This document shows, in pieces, positions 32,577 through 33,442 of a stretch of DNA of 33,442 nucleotides. Where the stretch lies: contig PQXE01000023.1 of the NCBI GenBank assembly GCA_003194495.1, forward strand, positions 1 through 33,442, written 5' to 3'. Position numbers and translations under genes: made by a program. The first letter of the stretch is position 1; every line of letters begins with the position of its first letter. The DNA is from Deltaproteobacteria bacterium (GTDB taxonomy: Bacteria; Desulfobacterota; Dissulfuribacteria; Dissulfuribacterales; UBA3076). The notes under the pieces were generated by a model. That model searched no databases, was not told the DNA's origin, and saw nothing but the letters and a program-made list of their open reading frames with translations.

Positions 32577-33442
32577 ATGACGGTAATGGATAGCGGGGTT
32601 TGTTATTGCGGGAGGAATTTTCCAAACACCGAGCTACAGCTTATTAAACGCCTGATTGCGGACAATCCGGCATTGAGTCGCGCGGCTCTGTCCAGACTTG
32701 TCTGCAATATGCTGGACTGGCGCCGTCCGGATGGACGCATAAAAGATATGAGTTGTCGTGTGGCCATGATCCGCATGCAAAACGACGGTTTGATTCAACT
32801 CCCGTCCCCCAGGCATGGCAACAGTAACGGTAAACGCTATCTACGCCGCACCCCACAGGCAGAACCCGAGCCAGTCCCGTTCATCGCACCGGTCAACAGC
32901 TTGACAGATCTTTGTCTACAGCAGGTAACAGATCGAAAGGAATCCCATCTTTGGAACGAGTACATCGATCGCTATCATTATCTGGGTTACCATCCGCTCC
33001 CGGGTGCTCAGCTCCGGTACTTCGTTCGGGATGGCGAACGTATATTGGCCTTACTGGGATTCGGGGCAGCAGCATGGAAAACAGCCCCACGGGATCGTTT
33101 CATAGGTTGGACCTCAGAGCAACGCAAATGTAGGCTTCATCTCGTCATAAACAACGCACGCTTTCTGATATTGCCTTGGATCCGCTCAAAGAACCTGGCA
33201 TCCAAAATCCTGAGTATGGCAACCAGCCGAATTTCCGACGACTGGCAACAACGTTATGGTTATCGTCCTGTCATGGCAGAGACCTTTGTTGAAATTCCTC
33301 GCTTTCACGGGACCTGTTACAAGGCCGCCAATTGGATCTGCCTTGGCAAAACAAAGGGCCGGGGAAAGCTGGAAAAACAACACAAAACCCTGCTTCCTAA
33401 GAAAACCATCTGGATTTATCCACTTACCAGAAACTACCGTAG
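32577..33442 (+). CDS. DUF4338 (DruA-like) protein, 3' end outside the window
   Basis: An open frame of 288 codons running off the window. It matches the DUF4338 family, to which DruA of the Druantia anti-phage system belongs; many relatives are found next to transposases. N-terminal helix-turn-helix-like part: LIKRLIADNPALSRAALSRL and DGRIKDMSCRVAMIRMQND. Core: WNEYIDRYHYLGYHPLPGAQ, LLGFGAAAWKTAPRDRFIGW, LHLVINNARFLILPWIR, ISDDWQQRYGYRPVMAETFV and TCYKAANWICLGKTKGRGK. The ATG 32577 is in the same frame as, and 24 nt after, the transposase stop codon; ATG 32586 is an alternative. No Shine-Dalgarno is visible, so it may depend on translation from the transposase. No other Druantia genes are in the window, and whether it is a defence gene or transposon cargo cannot be told. 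Confidence 0.78.
   Translation, partial: MTVMDSGVCYCGRNFPNTELQLIKRLIADNPALSRAALSRLVCNMLDWRRPDGRIKDMSCRVAMIRMQNDGLIQLPSPRHGNSNGKRYLRRTPQAEPEPVPFIAPVNSLTDLCLQQVTDRKESHLWNEYIDRYHYLGYHPLPGAQLRYFVRDGERILALLGFGAAAWKTAPRDRFIGWTSEQRKCRLHLVINNARFLILPWIRSKNLASKILSMATSRISDDWQQRYGYRPVMAETFVEIPRFHGTCYKAANWICLGKTKGRGKLEKQHKTLLPKKTIWIYPLTRNYR

Noticed and set aside
32550..32577. TAG read through (suppression or pyrrolysine) to make a transposase-DUF4338 fusion
   Set aside because: The shared frame permits it, but TAG ends several ordinary genes here (ileS, cytochrome c3, the phosphatidyltransferase) and no supporting element is seen.

Overview
The window looks like chromosomal DNA from an anaerobic, Gram-negative bacterium, most probably a Desulfobacterota (former Deltaproteobacteria) of the sulfate-reducer type. 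The reasons are a periplasmic tetraheme class III cytochrome c (21942-22388), a CCG-domain Fe-S oxidoreductase of the GlcF/HdrD type, outer-membrane functions (BamD, the KDO-activating enzyme KdsB), and an EF-G that resembles the mitochondrial-EFG1-like type described for spirochaetes, deltaproteobacteria and planctomycetes. This placement is inference; no rRNA or tRNA gene was recognised.

Layout. 395-4398: a divergent DAHP synthase converging, with a 31-bp overlap, on a large hybrid histidine kinase. 4663-11184: a + strand run of a radical SAM protein, ileS, a CDP-alcohol phosphatidyltransferase and an RsmI-KdsB fusion. 11206-11680: repeats only. 11712-15683: fusA, a RecA/KaiC-like ATPase and an orphan OppD-type ATPase. 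15676-19995 (- strand): bamD, trxA, radA and a sensor kinase. 20102-22388: a PPC/DUF296 protein, an M48 lipoprotein peptidase, a small cysteine-rich protein and cytochrome c3. 22506-25890 (- strand): HDAC-like deacetylase, staphylococcal-type nuclease, purC, rlmE. 26120-30824 (- strand): GlcF-like protein, a UshA-like exported protein, an HD-domain phosphohydrolase and holA. 30939-33442: an IS66-like transposase followed in the same frame by a DUF4338 (DruA-like) gene that runs off the window.

The strongest unexplained signals are two. (1) The UshA-like exported protein has an in-frame TGA three residues after a cysteine (C-F-G-TGA), followed at a suitable distance by a stem-loop with GG at the start of its loop. 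It may be an undescribed selenoprotein, although the same gene also has a 7-T run that breaks its frame, and the next gene has a frame break in a GA-dinucleotide run. (2) The region is full of period-7 repeat arrays, usually as inverted pairs, each locus with its own heptamer. They do not only fill spacers: they lie inside the kinase at loop positions (twice before beta-4 of a receiver domain), join RsmI to KdsB, and supply start or stop regions for several other genes. Three further palindromic, MITE-like repeat families (two sharing a GTAAnCGTTCAC-type end) also contribute stop codons, for example to holA and the HD-domain gene.
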